This document shows positions 25,505 to 34,949 of a DNA stretch of 64,000 nucleotides, one piece after another (positions within the stretch are counted from its first letter, which is position 1; each line of letters opens with the position of its first letter). The stretch covers positions 1-64,000 of the forward strand of contig JBKDZW010000003.1 of assembly GCA_047971685.1 (NCBI GenBank), read 5' to 3'. The notes beneath the pieces were generated by a model. It made no database searches and was not told the DNA's origin. It worked only from the letters and a program-made list of their open reading frames with translations. Origin of the DNA: JAJXWB01 sp047971685 (GTDB lineage: Bacteria > Pseudomonadota > Alphaproteobacteria > Rhizobiales > Beijerinckiaceae). The translations under genes were made by a program, and so were the position numbers.

Positions 25505-25888
25505 ATGAACTTTATCGAGTTCGAACATCGCGTTCTCCCCCGGATCATCGTGCCTTTGCTGGCGGGCCTCATGCTGGTGGCGGTCGCCGGTCGCTCAAAG
25601 GTTCAGGCGGCCGAACAGAATTCCTTCATCATCAGCGATCTCGAAGGCTATGGCATCGCGGACTGCCTGACCAATGGCTCGTCGTGCGGGCGCGTGGTGG
25701 CGGACGCCTGGTGCGAGGCCCATGGCTATGGCCAATCGGTGGCCTTTGGCCGCGCCGACGACGTGACCGCCGCCATCAAGAACGAACCTGGCAAGATCGC
25801 AGCGCCGGTGCCGGAGGAAAAGGCCAAGCTTCAGACCGTCGCCAATCAGGTCCGCAGCAATTCGCTGATCGTCACCTGTGAGCGCTGA
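25505..25888 (+). CDS. Small exported protein of unknown function
   Basis: A 127-residue protein with a signal-like segment (IIVPLLAGLMLVAVA, cleavage expected after KVQA) and a short mature part: SFIISDLEGYGIADCLTNGSSCGR..AWCEAHGYG (excerpted), then a C-terminal SNSLIVTCER. Four cysteines could form two disulfides. It resembles conserved periplasmic proteins of Hyphomicrobiales but I cannot name it. An in-frame ATG at 25454 is an alternative start; the one at 25505 gives the best signal peptide. Confidence 0.7.
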   Translation: MNFIEFEHRVLPRIIVPLLAGLMLVAVAGRSKVQAAEQNSFIISDLEGYGIADCLTNGSSCGRVVADAWCEAHGYGQSVAFGRADDVTAAIKNEPGKIAAPVPEEKAKLQTVANQVRSNSLIVTCER

Positions 25889-25897
25889 GGCGCGGCC

Positions 25898-26004
25898 TTA
25901 GAGCGTTTCCACTTTTCATTGAATCATTGCAACGCTCTAACTATTTGATTTTCCGCAATTCCGGACGCAAAACCGGTATCCACTTTTGCTGGAATTGCTC
26001 TAAC
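25898..26004. repeat. Palindromic intergenic repeat of the rhizobial type
   Basis: TTAGAGCGTT (25898-25907) and AACGCTCTAA (25931-25940) are perfect inverted arms. A second block (25971-26004) contains AAACCGGTATCCACTTTTGC and ends in GCTCTAAC, echoing the arms. The AGAGCG...CCGGTATCCACTT words match the short mosaic palindromic elements scattered between genes in Hyphomicrobiales genomes (RIME-like). It separates two convergent genes and may also act as a terminator. Confidence 0.65.
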
Positions 26005-26016
26005 GCAAGGGCCGGA

Positions 26017-26568
26017 TCAGTCTTTCAGAAAATTCGAGCAATGGGCCACCTCGTTGGTTGCGCCCCACGGCTGAATAGCGACGGCGGATGTCGAGTTCTT
26101 CGGCGACCCGTCGATCAATTTGTCTGAATAAACCATATAAACCAGCACGTTGCGGCGCGTGTCGCAACCGCGCACGATCTGCATGCGCTTGAACATGAAG
26201 GACCGGCGCTCGGCGAAAACCACATCGCCCTGCGCAAATTTCTCCTTGATCCTGATCGGTCCGTACTGACGGCAAGCGATGGAAACATCCGACAATTCCT
26301 CGGCCACGCCGAACATGCCCGACACACCGCCCTTTTCCGGCACGGTGTAATTGCAGGCGACGCCGTCGACGACGGGATCGTCGATGGCGTAGGTCGCCAG
26401 TTTGTCGTTGGGCGTCATCAACTTGAAAGTCGTGGACTTGCGGAAGATAAGATCCTGCGCCGCAGCCGGGCCCGCCAGGCTCGCGCCAACAATCGCCGGA
26501 AGCGCGATGGCCGCCAGAAAACCGGGGGCGATTCTGTAGACCTTGCGTGATAAGAACCGCAGCGGCAT
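26017..26568 (-). CDS. creA: CreA family exported protein
   Basis: A 183-residue protein. A signal peptide spans about 1-38 (ending AGPAAA), then the CreA domain: DPVVDGVACNYTVPEKGG near 66-83, SIACRQYGP, and VYMVYSDKLIDGSPKNSTSAVAIQPWG near 142-168. CreA is widely conserved in proteobacteria without a proven role. AAGGAG precedes the ATG at 26568. The gene is divergent from the DUF2865 gene. Confidence 0.92.
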   Translation of the reverse strand: MPLRFLSRKVYRIAPGFLAAIALPAIVGASLAGPAAAQDLIFRKSTTFKLMTPNDKLATYAIDDPVVDGVACNYTVPEKGGVSGMFGVAEELSDVSIACRQYGPIRIKEKFAQGDVVFAERRSFMFKRMQIVRGCDTRRNVLVYMVYSDKLIDGSPKNSTSAVAIQPWGATNEVAHCSNFLKD

Positions 26569-26767
26569 GAGCCTCTCCTTCGATCAACCGCACCAGCCAT
26601 CCTCGCAGCGCGGGCGCGCCGCTCATATGGCGATTGTCGCGCGGCCTGAGAAGGGGTTGCAAAAGGGCGCAAGGTTGGCCTTTTTGCCGTTTCGGCGCGA
26701 CATCGCCACAATCGCCGCACAAAAAGATTCGTCCAACCCCGGCGATGCGCCGGAGAGAGCGACCGCA

Positions 26768-27928
26768 ATGAATTTTCCAGCCGGCTCGAGGCCTGCCGGC
26801 GCGCCCTCCTCCTTTTTCGCACACGGCATTGGTGTGCGAAGATTGCAGGCGTTTGTCGCGACGCTGCCCGCCACGATCCCGCTTGCGATCATCGCGTTTG
26901 CCGTCATTGCGCTCGCCACTGTAGCCGGCGTCGGGCGCGCGGCGGCGCAGGCTGTCGATTGCGGACGGCTGGCCGCGCAGATCAATTCGCTCGGCTCCGG
27001 CCGGGGCTCCCCGCATGCGGCGGCCTCAGCACGCCGGCAAGAGGCCGAAATCAGGCGCCTGAACGCTCATGCGCGGGCCCTGGGCTGCAATCGTCCCCAT
27101 TTCCTGTTTTTCGACGACCGTCCCGCGCAATGCGACAACATCAACGCGCGCATTTCGGGCATGCGCGCCAATCTCGCGCAATTGCAACAGGCCGCGCTCG
27201 GCAGCGATGGCATGCGGCGCAGATTGCAGGAGCAATACGACGCCTATTGCCGCAATTCAGGCGGCTCCAATTTTCTCGAGCGTCTGTTCGGCGGTCAGGA
27301 TCAGGTCGTCTATCCGCCCGCCGATCCGGGACCGGAGGGACGCGAGTCCGATGGCATGCAGGACGCCGGCGCGCGCGGCGGCTCGGAGGCCGTCTGCGTG
27401 CGCACCTGCGACGGCTATTTCTTCCCGATCAGCTATTCCGCGCGGCGCGCCAATCTCAACGGCCTTCAGGACATGTGTTCGGCGCTTTGCCCCGCAACCG
27501 AAACGAAACTCTACACCCGCGCGCCGAGCAACATGAAGTCGGCGCTCTCGATCAACGGCGATCCGTACACCAGCCTGGAAAACGCCTTCAAATACGAAAA
27601 GACGCTCGTGCCGGATTGCTCCTGCCGCAAACCCGGACAGAGCTGGTCGGAGGCTTTGGTCGGCGCCGAGCAATTGCTGGGCGAGGGCCGCAAGGGCGAC
27701 ATTATGGTGACGCCGGAAAAAGCCGAGGAATTGTCGCGCGCGCCACACGAGGGCCAACCCGCCGTCAGCAAGGGCCAGGACAAAAGCAAGAGCGAGGACA
27801 AAAGCAAGAGCCAAGCCAAAAGCAAGGCCTCCGCCTTCGACCCGAAGGCGATGAAACAGTTTCTGGAAGAGCGCAAGCAGGATGCAGACGGCGGGGACGA
27901 CGCGCCGACCGCAACGCGGCGGCGGTAG
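26768..27928 (+). CDS. DUF2865 exported protein with Lys/Ser-rich tail
   Basis: A 386-residue protein. An N-terminal hydrophobic segment (about 32-62) serves as a signal or anchor. The DUF2865 region follows: QAVDCGRLAAQI, a helical ALGCNRPHF..CDNINARI stretch, then VCVRTCDGYFFPISYSA and a Cys-rich C-terminus including MCSALCPA and PDCSCRK. This is typical of Hyphomicrobiales. Residues about 330-350 consist of DKSKSE/AKSK repeats, low-complexity and charged. GGAGAG precedes the ATG. Role unknown; the paired cysteines suggest a disulfide-bonded periplasmic domain. Confidence 0.82.
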   Translation: MNFPAGSRPAGAPSSFFAHGIGVRRLQAFVATLPATIPLAIIAFAVIALATVAGVGRAAAQAVDCGRLAAQINSLGSGRGSPHAAASARRQEAEIRRLNAHARALGCNRPHFLFFDDRPAQCDNINARISGMRANLAQLQQAALGSDGMRRRLQEQYDAYCRNSGGSNFLERLFGGQDQVVYPPADPGPEGRESDGMQDAGARGGSEAVCVRTCDGYFFPISYSARRANLNGLQDMCSALCPATETKLYTRAPSNMKSALSINGDPYTSLENAFKYEKTLVPDCSCRKPGQSWSEALVGAEQLLGEGRKGDIMVTPEKAEELSRAPHEGQPAVSKGQDKSKSEDKSKSQAKSKASAFDPKAMKQFLEERKQDADGGDDAPTATRRR

Positions 27929-28020
27929 CGGCGGCCCATAACGTCCGCCTACAACGAAAGACGGCTTGCGGGAAAGGCTGGAGCCGGCCAAGATCGCCGC
28001 CAACCAAATGCGAGACCTGC

Positions 28021-28455
28021 ATGCCGCAAGACCATAAGTCCGGCTCCGAAGGCGCCCCCGGCGGCGTTTTGACCATTCGTGTCGTCGCCACGCCGGCCGA
28101 CACCAATGCGAATGGCGATATTTTCGGCGGCTGGGTGCTCTCGCGCATGGATCAGGCCGGCGGCATCGCCGGCGTCGACCGCACGCTCGGCCGCGTCGTG
28201 ACCGTTTCCATCGACGCCATGAGTTTTGTGCAGCCGGTCCGCATTGGCGACGTGCTGTCGGTCTATACGCGCGTTCTGAGCGTCGGGCGCACGTCGATGA
28301 AAATCCACATCGAGGCTTGGGCGCGCCGCTTCCGGACCGACAGGCATGACAAAGTGACGGTCGGAACCTTCACCTTCGTCGCCATCGACGAGGAAGGCCG
28401 CCCGCGGCCCGTGCCGCCGGAACCGGGATCGCCGGAAACCGGGCCGGCCGTGTAA
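28021..28455 (+). CDS. Acyl-CoA thioesterase, YciA-like hotdog fold
   Basis: A 144-residue single hotdog-domain thioesterase that hydrolyses acyl-CoA. It has the YciA-type sequence ADTNANGDIFGGWVLSRMDQ (about 25-44) with the catalytic Asp/Asn region, followed by VTVSIDAMSFVQPVRIGDV and a Thr-rich strand near the C-terminus. It faces the convergent gltX with nine bases between stops. Acyl-chain preference unknown. Confidence 0.92.
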   Translation: MPQDHKSGSEGAPGGVLTIRVVATPADTNANGDIFGGWVLSRMDQAGGIAGVDRTLGRVVTVSIDAMSFVQPVRIGDVLSVYTRVLSVGRTSMKIHIEAWARRFRTDRHDKVTVGTFTFVAIDEEGRPRPVPPEPGSPETGPAV

Positions 28456-28465
28456 GATTTTCGTT

Positions 28466-29824
28466 TCAGCCGACCAGACGCGCAATTGCTCTGGCGCGGC
28501 CGATCAACGGCAGCAGTTTTGCAAGCTCCGGCCCGGTTTCACGGCCCGTGAGCGCAAGGCGCAAGGGATGGAACAAGGCCCTGCCCTTGCGGCCGGCCGC
28601 GGTCTTGAGCGCCGAGGTCCATTGGCCCCAGGTGGTTTCGTCCCAAGGTTCGGGCGGAGCGAGTTCGGCGGCCTGCGCCAGGAAACCGGCGTCCTCGACG
28701 ACAGGCGCGATATCGCCGTCGACGACGTTCCACCAGCCGCCGACATCGCCAAAAGTTTCGAGATTGCCGCGCACCGCCAGCCAAAAGGCTTCAGCCTGCT
28801 CTCCGGTTATTTTCTGCGCGGCAAGGCGTTCGCGCACCGCCTCGAAATCGAGCTTGAGCAAGGTGCGCTGCGTCAGCGTCTTCAGGTCCGCCGGATCGAA
28901 TTTCGCGGCATTGCGCGAGACATGGGCAAGATCGAACGTTTGCGCGAGTTCGTCGAGCGACGCCACGGCATGCACTTCATCCGAGGAGCCGGTGAGGACT
29001 GCGACGGCGGCCACGGCCAGCGGCTCGACGCCGGCCTCGCGCAAAGATGCGATGGAGAGCGCGCCCGTGCGCTTCGACAGGCCGGCGCCGGACGCATCGA
29101 CCAGCAGATTGTGATGGGCAAAGCGCGGGATTTTGCCGGCGTCTGCGAGCGCCTCGACAATCTGGACCTGCACCGCCGTATTGGTGACGTGATCCTCGCC
29201 GCGAATGATATCGGTGACGCCGAGTTCGATATCGTCGACAACCGACGGCAGCGTATAGAGGAAGCTCCCGTCCTCGCGCACGAGCACGGGATCGGACAGC
29301 GAGGCGCAGTCTATGCGCACATCGCCGCGCACGCCGTCATGCCATTCCACGGCGCGGGAATCGAGCTTGAAACGCCAGTGCGGCCTGCGCCCTTCCGCCT
29401 CGAATTTCGCGCGATCCCCGTCGCTCAACGCAAGCGCTGCGCGATCGTAGATCGGTGGCAGGCCGCGCGCCTGTTTCAGCTTGCGGCGGCGGTCGAGTTC
29501 GGCCTGCGTCTCGTAAGCGGGATAAAGCAGGCCCATGGCCTTCAATCTGTCCGCTGCGGCCTGATAGAGCGCAACCCGGTCCGACTGGCGCACCGTAACG
29601 TCAGGCGCAACGCCGAGCCAGGCAAGATCGACCTCGATGCCGCGCGCAAATTCGGGCGTCGACCGCTCGAGATCGGTGTCGTCGAAGCGCAGGATGAAGC
29701 GCCCGCCCGCGCGCTGCGCCACGAGATAATTGAAAAGAGCCGTGCGCGCGTTGCCGATGTGAATGCGCCCGGTGGGCGACGGCGCGAAGCGGACGATTGG
29801 ACCAGACATGTGCGGACCTGACAT
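28466..29824 (-). CDS. gltX: Glutamyl-tRNA synthetase
   Basis: A 452-residue class I synthetase. The HIGH motif is HIGN (22-25) within FAPSPTGRIHIGNARTALFN (12-31, 20 residues), and the KMSKS-equivalent is LSKRTG (249-254) in place of the usual LSKRHG. Alphaproteobacteria commonly carry two GluRS genes; whether this is the discriminating or the second form cannot be told by eye. A start at the sixth codon (29809) is possible. Confidence 0.93.
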   Translation of the reverse strand: MSGPHMSGPIVRFAPSPTGRIHIGNARTALFNYLVAQRAGGRFILRFDDTDLERSTPEFARGIEVDLAWLGVAPDVTVRQSDRVALYQAAADRLKAMGLLYPAYETQAELDRRRKLKQARGLPPIYDRAALALSDGDRAKFEAEGRRPHWRFKLDSRAVEWHDGVRGDVRIDCASLSDPVLVREDGSFLYTLPSVVDDIELGVTDIIRGEDHVTNTAVQVQIVEALADAGKIPRFAHHNLLVDASGAGLSKRTGALSIASLREAGVEPLAVAAVAVLTGSSDEVHAVASLDELAQTFDLAHVSRNAAKFDPADLKTLTQRTLLKLDFEAVRERLAAQKITGEQAEAFWLAVRGNLETFGDVGGWWNVVDGDIAPVVEDAGFLAQAAELAPPEPWDETTWGQWTSALKTAAGRKGRALFHPLRLALTGRETGPELAKLLPLIGRARAIARLVG

Positions 29825-29911
29825 TTTCCGCGCGCCGGATGGCGGGCGCTATTTTGCGGCGGCGTAGCGCGTTTTCGCAGAAGCCGGCGCGCTTGTTAAG
29901 GCCGGCCTCGC

Positions 29912-30700
29912 TCAATCGAAGCGATAGGCGTCGAGCATCAGGACGGCGCGTTGCACGGAAGCGTGGATGCGGGCGCCCTTCGCGCCCTCGCCCGCCGCGC
30001 CAAACGCAAAGGGCATGGGCAGGAAATGCTCGGGGCTTGGATGGTTCTCGCGCGAAAACGGCGCGGCGGCTTCGTAATCCGCGATAGCGTCGAGATCGCC
30101 GCCCTCGGCTTTTTCGCGCACCCATTCGTCGAAATCGGCGGCCCATGCCGGCGGCGGGTCGCCGTCATTATAACGCCCGGCGTAGAGCGCGCGCAGATTA
30201 TGCGTGGCGCCGCCAGAGCCGATGACCAGCACGCCCTGCTCACGCAAGGGCGCCAGGGCGCGGCCAAGCGCAGCATGATGCGCGCCGCCCAGATGCGGCT
30301 GCACCGAAATCTGGGCGACGGGAATGTCGGCCTCGGGATAGATCAGTTTGAGCGGAACCCATGTTCCGTGATCGTAGCCGCGCCCGCGCGCCATAACCGC
30401 CTCCAGCCCCGCGTCCGCAGCAAGGCGCGCGGCCTCGGCCGCAAGCATCGGCGCGCCCGGCGCATCGTAGCGCATGCGATACATTTCCGGCTCGAAGCCG
30501 CCGAAATCGTAGATCATGTCGGGCTTGCCGTCGGCGACGATCACTGGCCGGCGGGTCGTAAAATGGGCGGACATAACGAGAATGCTCCCGGGGCGCGGCA
30601 GCGTTTTGCCAAGGCCTGCCAGAAAGGCTCTGGCCGGGCTCTCGTGCAGGATCATGTTCGGCGATCCATGCGAGATGAACAGGGTGGGAAATGTCGTCAT
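29912..30700 (-). CDS. DODA-type (LigB-like) extradiol dioxygenase
   Basis: A 262-residue protein of the class III extradiol dioxygenase family, YgiD/DODA branch. The iron/zinc-binding histidines are visible: FISHGSPN (H11 region), VMSAHFTT (H46), GYDHGTWVPL (H110) and a C-terminal-half GGATHNLRAL. Plant and bacterial members open L-DOPA or related catechols; the in vivo substrate here is unknown. It follows aroG on the minus strand with 141 bases between. Confidence 0.9.
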   Translation of the reverse strand: MTTFPTLFISHGSPNMILHESPARAFLAGLGKTLPRPGSILVMSAHFTTRRPVIVADGKPDMIYDFGGFEPEMYRMRYDAPGAPMLAAEAARLAADAGLEAVMARGRGYDHGTWVPLKLIYPEADIPVAQISVQPHLGGAHHAALGRALAPLREQGVLVIGSGGATHNLRALYAGRYNDGDPPPAWAADFDEWVREKAEGGDLDAIADYEAAAPFSRENHPSPEHFLPMPFAFGAAGEGAKGARIHASVQRAVLMLDAYRFD

Positions 30701-30819
30701 AAGGCGGATATAGGCCTGCGTTTCGCATCGGGCGAGCGCATTGGGCGGCGACGGATGATCCAGAACAGGATCGAACGGAAAAGCCTAAGCGAACCGGCGC
30801 GCCCATGCGACGCGCCGGA

Positions 30820-30837
30820 CGATCATTGCGATCATTG
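30820..30837. repeat. 9-bp tandem duplication after aroG
   Basis: CGATCATTG occurs twice in tandem just past the aroG stop codon. A stem-loop (CCGGCGCG...CGCGCCGG, 30794-30818) follows in the direction of aroG transcription and may be its terminator, though its T-run is poor. Confidence 0.6.
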
Positions 30838-30841
30838 CGCC

Positions 30842-32227
30842 CTATTCCGCAGCGTCCACCTGCGGCAGGCCGCGCGCCTCGCGCTCGTCTTTCAGAAGTT
30901 CGGCCACCAGGAAAGCCACCTCGACCGACTGCTCCGCATTGAGGCGCGGATCGCAGGACGTATCGTAGCTTTCCGACAGATTGGTCTCGGTGATCGCGCG
31001 GGCGCCGCCCATGCATTCCGTGACGTTCTTGCCGGTCATCTCGAGATGCACGCCGCCGGCGAAAGTGCCTTCGGCGCGGTGGATGGCGAAGAAGGACGAG
31101 ATTTCGCTCATGATCCGGTCGAACGGCCGGGTCTTGTAGCCGCCCGCCGTAATCGTGTTGCCGTGCATGGGATCCGTCGACCACACGACCTTGCGGCCCT
31201 CGCGCTCGACGGCGCGGATGAGGCCCGGCAGGTGCTCGGCGATCTTGTCGGAGCCAAAACGCGAGATCAGCGTCAGGCGGCCCGGTTCGTTGGCGGGGTT
31301 GAGCAGGTCGATCAGCCGGATCAATTCGTCGGCCTTGAGCGAGGGGCCGCATTTCAGGCCGATCGGATTTTTGACGCCCCGGCAGAATTCGATATGCGCA
31401 TGATCGGGCTGGCGCGTGCGGTCGCCGATCCAGATCATGTGGCCCGACGTATCGTAATGATCGCCGGTCGTCGAATCGATCCGCGTGAGCGCCTGCTCGT
31501 AACCGAGCAGCAGCGCCTCGTGCGAGGTATAGATGTCGGTCTGGCGCAGTTCCTGATGCGATTCGGGATCGAGGCCGATGGCGCGCATGAAGCCGAGCGT
31601 CTCGGTGATGCGGTTGACCAGTTCCTGATAGCGCTCGGACTGCGGGCTGTCCTTGACGAAACCGAGCATCCAGCGATGCGCGTTTTCGAGATTGGCGTAG
31701 CCGCCGCTCGCGAACGCGCGCAGCAGATTGAGGGTCGCCGCCGACTGGCGGTAGGCCTCGAGCTGGCGGCGCGGATCGGGAATGCGCGCCTGCGGCGTGA
31801 AGTCGATGTCGTTGATGATGTCGCCGCGATAGCTTGGCAGCTCGACATCGCCCTTCTTCTCGGTTGGGGCCGAGCGCGGCTTGGCGAACTGGCCGGCGAT
31901 GCGGCCGACCTTGACCACGGGCGAGGAGCCCGCAAACGTCATGACGACCGCCATTTGCAGGAATACGCGGAAGAAGTCGCGGATATTATCGGCGGAATGC
32001 TCGTTGAAGCTTTCCGCGCAATCCCCGCCCTGGAGCAGGAACGCCTCGCCGGCCGCGACCTTGGCCAGCGCGCGCTTCAGCTTGCGCGCCTCGCCTGCAA
32101 AAACCAGCGGCGGAAAGCCGGCGATCTGCCGTTCGACATCGGCGAGCCCGGCGGCGTCCGGATAGGTCGGCGCCTGCGAAATCGGGCGGCTTCTCCAGCT
32201 TTCGGGCGACCAGCGATCCGCGGCCAT
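30842..32227 (-). CDS. aroG: Class II 3-deoxy-D-arabino-heptulosonate 7-phosphate synthase
   Basis: A 461-residue plant-type DAHP synthase, first enzyme of the shikimate pathway, condensing phosphoenolpyruvate and erythrose 4-phosphate. Family blocks are intact: LLQGGDCAESF (63-73), PSYRGDIIN, GLKCGPSL, WSTDPMHGNT and GGVHLEMTGKNVTEC. GAGGAG lies ten bases before the ATG. This class II enzyme is the usual single DAHP synthase of many alphaproteobacteria. It is divergent from an acyltransferase gene. Confidence 0.96.
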   Translation of the reverse strand: MAADRWSPESWRSRPISQAPTYPDAAGLADVERQIAGFPPLVFAGEARKLKRALAKVAAGEAFLLQGGDCAESFNEHSADNIRDFFRVFLQMAVVMTFAGSSPVVKVGRIAGQFAKPRSAPTEKKGDVELPSYRGDIINDIDFTPQARIPDPRRQLEAYRQSAATLNLLRAFASGGYANLENAHRWMLGFVKDSPQSERYQELVNRITETLGFMRAIGLDPESHQELRQTDIYTSHEALLLGYEQALTRIDSTTGDHYDTSGHMIWIGDRTRQPDHAHIEFCRGVKNPIGLKCGPSLKADELIRLIDLLNPANEPGRLTLISRFGSDKIAEHLPGLIRAVEREGRKVVWSTDPMHGNTITAGGYKTRPFDRIMSEISSFFAIHRAEGTFAGGVHLEMTGKNVTECMGGARAITETNLSESYDTSCDPRLNAEQSVEVAFLVAELLKDEREARGLPQVDAAE

Positions 32228-32381
32228 GACGAATACTCCTCAAGGGGCCCATGAAACGGCCCGGAACGTTCAGAAAGCGGGGCTTATACACGAGGCTTTC
32301 GGGGAATGCGACCCTGCCTGCCCGTCAGGTTGGCGAACCTGGCTCCGTGCGCCTATATGGGCTGTGCCAACAGAAAAACCA

Positions 32382-33548
32382 ATGTCTCCTGCCGTTTCGC
32401 AATTTATCGACGCCGCACGCTGGCTTGCAGCGTTGACGGTCGCATTGCACCACACCCATAACCTTTTCATCAACCAGGCCGACATCATGAAGGCCGAACA
32501 CTGGCCGCCGGTGTACGTCTGGTGGTTCGTCACAGCCTATACGTTCGCTCATGGCGCTGTAGTCGTCTTCTTCGTCCTTTCGGGCTTTCTGGTCGGCGGC
32601 GCGACCGTTTCGCGCGCAAAGAGCGGCAGGCCCTATATCCGCAAATTCCTGATCGACCGCACGACGCGCATCTACATCGTTCTCCTGCCGGCGCTGGCGC
32701 TGACATTCGTGCTCGACAACCTCGGCCAGCGCGTCTTCGCCGGGCTTGGCGTCTACGAGGTTCCGGTCATTCAGGCGGCGATGAAAAACGAATATCTGCT
32801 GGCGACGCTGGCCGGTCTGCAAGGCATCTGGTTTTCGACCTATGGGAGCAATACGGCGCTTTGGTCGCTCGGCATGGAATATTGGTACTACGTCATTTGC
32901 TGTTTCGTGCTTTTGCCCTGGAGCGCGGCCTATGGCGGGCGGGCGCGCGGGGCAGGTTTTGCGCTGGCGGCCGCGCTCTTTCTCGCGCTGGCGGTCTCGC
33001 CGTCCTATTTCCTGTTCGGCGCAGCGCTCTGGTGGCTCGGCGCCCTGGCCCGCATCGCGCCGCGCCCGCTCATGCGCTCGCGCTGGCTTGCGCTCATGCT
33101 GTGGGTTGCCGCGATGACCGCGATCCGGCTGATTTCGCATGGCGCGATCATCGAGGACCATCCGCGCAAGGAAGCCATCGACGCCGTCAATGCGCTTCTG
33201 TTCGCCAATATATTGCTGACGTTGCGCTTCGACGGCGACGGCTTTTCCTGGTGCCGCGCCCGCTTTCACGCGAAACTTTCGCAGTTCAGCTATTCGCTTT
33301 ATTCCATGCACTGGCCGGTTTTGATGTGGCTGCAAGGGGCGGCGCTGGTCGTGTTCGGCGCGGGATGGACCAGCCGGAACGCGACGCCCCTGCATTATGG
33401 CGTCGCCATATCGGCGCTTGCCGCCGTCATTGCCGCGGCCTGGCTGTTTGCGCGCATGACCGAAGCGCGCACCGACGATATGCGCGGCTGGTTTTCGCGC
33501 ATGGCGCCGGGCGGCGACCCCGCACAGGGACAGAAAGCGGGCGGTTAA
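32382..33548 (+). CDS. Acyltransferase-3 family membrane protein
   Basis: A 388-residue integral membrane acyltransferase of the OafA/YrhL type, which transfers acetyl or other acyl groups to cell-surface sugars. About ten hydrophobic segments are seen. The signature histidine region at the start (ALTVALHHTHNLF), FVLSGFLVGG, and a terminal SYSLYSMHWPVLMWL are typical. The frame continues 52 codons upstream but ATG 32382 fits the family N-terminus. Its stop codon overlaps that of the convergent gor. Acceptor unknown. Confidence 0.88.
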   Translation: MSPAVSQFIDAARWLAALTVALHHTHNLFINQADIMKAEHWPPVYVWWFVTAYTFAHGAVVVFFVLSGFLVGGATVSRAKSGRPYIRKFLIDRTTRIYIVLLPALALTFVLDNLGQRVFAGLGVYEVPVIQAAMKNEYLLATLAGLQGIWFSTYGSNTALWSLGMEYWYYVICCFVLLPWSAAYGGRARGAGFALAAALFLALAVSPSYFLFGAALWWLGALARIAPRPLMRSRWLALMLWVAAMTAIRLISHGAIIEDHPRKEAIDAVNALLFANILLTLRFDGDGFSWCRARFHAKLSQFSYSLYSMHWPVLMWLQGAALVVFGAGWTSRNATPLHYGVAISALAAVIAAAWLFARMTEARTDDMRGWFSRMAPGGDPAQGQKAGG

Positions 33549-34924
33549 ACCCTGGAACGCTCGTAGCGCGCGGAGCGCGTGCGCAAAGTGACGAGTTCTT
33601 CCGCTGCGGTCGGATGCAGCGCCATGGTTGCGTCGAAATCGGCCTTGGTCGCGCCCATGCGCACCGCAATCGCCACCAATTGCGCCATTTCGCCGGCATC
33701 GTGGCCGAGCATGTGCACGCCGAGCACCTTGTCGGTAACGCCGCAGACGATAATCTTCATGATCGTGCGGTCGGCGGCGCCGGACAGGGTCGCCTTCATC
33801 GGCCGGAAATTCGACTTGTAGACATCGACGATCTCGTAGTCGCGGCGCGCCTGCTCCTCCGTCAGCCCGACCGTGCCGAGTTCGGGCGTCGTAAAGACGG
33901 CGGAGGGCACATGGCGATGGTCGACGACAATGTCCTTGCCGCCGAAAACGCTGTCGGCGAAGGCATGGCCCTCGCGGATGGCGACCGGCGTGAGATTGAT
34001 GCGGTCGGTGACGTCGCCCACCGCATAGATCGACTCGATATTGGTGCGCGAATGCGCGTCGACGACGATCGCGCCGTTTTCGCGCATCCCGACGCCTGCG
34101 GCCTCAAGCCCCAGTCCCGCCGTATTGGGCGCGCGGCCCGTGGCGAACAGAACCTCATCGACCTCGATCTCGCCGCTATCGGACAATTCTACGCGCAAAC
34201 CTGCTTTCGCGCGCGAAATCGCGGCCGGCAGCACGCCCGGCTTCAGGGCGACGCCGCTATGCGTCATTCCATCCGAGACGCCCGTGCGAAGGTCTTCGTC
34301 GAACCCGCGCAAGACGTTGCCGGCGCGAAAAACCTGCGTCACCTGCGATCCCAGGCGGGCGAAAACGCAGGCGAATTCAACCGCGATATAGCCGCTGCCG
34401 ACGACGAGGAGGCGACGCGGCAATTCCGGCAGGTCGAAGACCTCGTTGGAGGAAATCGCCAGTTCGGCGCCGGGAATGGCAGGCTGGACGACGGGGGCGC
34501 CGCCCGTCGCCACGAGAATTATGCGGGCGGTTGCGCGGCGACCGTTCGACAGCGCGATTTCGTGCGGTCCTGCAAGGGTTGCGCGCGCCTCGATCATTTC
34601 TGCGCCGGCCTTGGCGAGATTGGCGGCGTATATGCCCGAAAGCCGCGTTACCTCCTTTTCCTTGGCCGCCACAAGGGTCGGCCAGTGGAATTGCGCGGGA
34701 GGCAGGCGCCAGCCGAAGCCGGCGGCGTCGGCAAAATCGTCATGGAAACGGGAGGCGTAGACATAGAGTTTTTTCGGTACGCAGCCCCGGATCACGCAGG
34801 TTCCGCCGACGCGGAATTCCTCGGCGACCGCGGTTTTCGCGCCATAGCCGGCCGCGATGCGGGCCGCGCGAACGCCGCCGGAACCGCCGCCAATGACGAA
34901 AAGATCGTAGTCGAATGCGCTCAC
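33545..34924 (-). CDS. gor: Glutathione reductase
   Basis: A 459-residue flavoprotein disulfide reductase. The FAD motif GGGSGGVRAARIAA is near 12-25 and the redox pair C43/C48 lies in GGTCVIRGCVPKKL. A central NADPH-binding GSGYIAVEFA and the C-terminal HPTAAEE with the active His follow. The VIRGCVPKK form and the arginine after the second dinucleotide motif favour glutathione over dihydrolipoamide. Its stop overlaps the convergent acyltransferase stop. Confidence 0.93.
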   Translation of the reverse strand: MSAFDYDLFVIGGGSGGVRAARIAAGYGAKTAVAEEFRVGGTCVIRGCVPKKLYVYASRFHDDFADAAGFGWRLPPAQFHWPTLVAAKEKEVTRLSGIYAANLAKAGAEMIEARATLAGPHEIALSNGRRATARIILVATGGAPVVQPAIPGAELAISSNEVFDLPELPRRLLVVGSGYIAVEFACVFARLGSQVTQVFRAGNVLRGFDEDLRTGVSDGMTHSGVALKPGVLPAAISRAKAGLRVELSDSGEIEVDEVLFATGRAPNTAGLGLEAAGVGMRENGAIVVDAHSRTNIESIYAVGDVTDRINLTPVAIREGHAFADSVFGGKDIVVDHRHVPSAVFTTPELGTVGLTEEQARRDYEIVDVYKSNFRPMKATLSGAADRTIMKIIVCGVTDKVLGVHMLGHDAGEMAQLVAIAVRMGATKADFDATMALHPTAAEELVTLRTRSARYERSRV

Positions 34925-34949
34925 GCGATGGCCGCCTTCCTGCGGGTCG

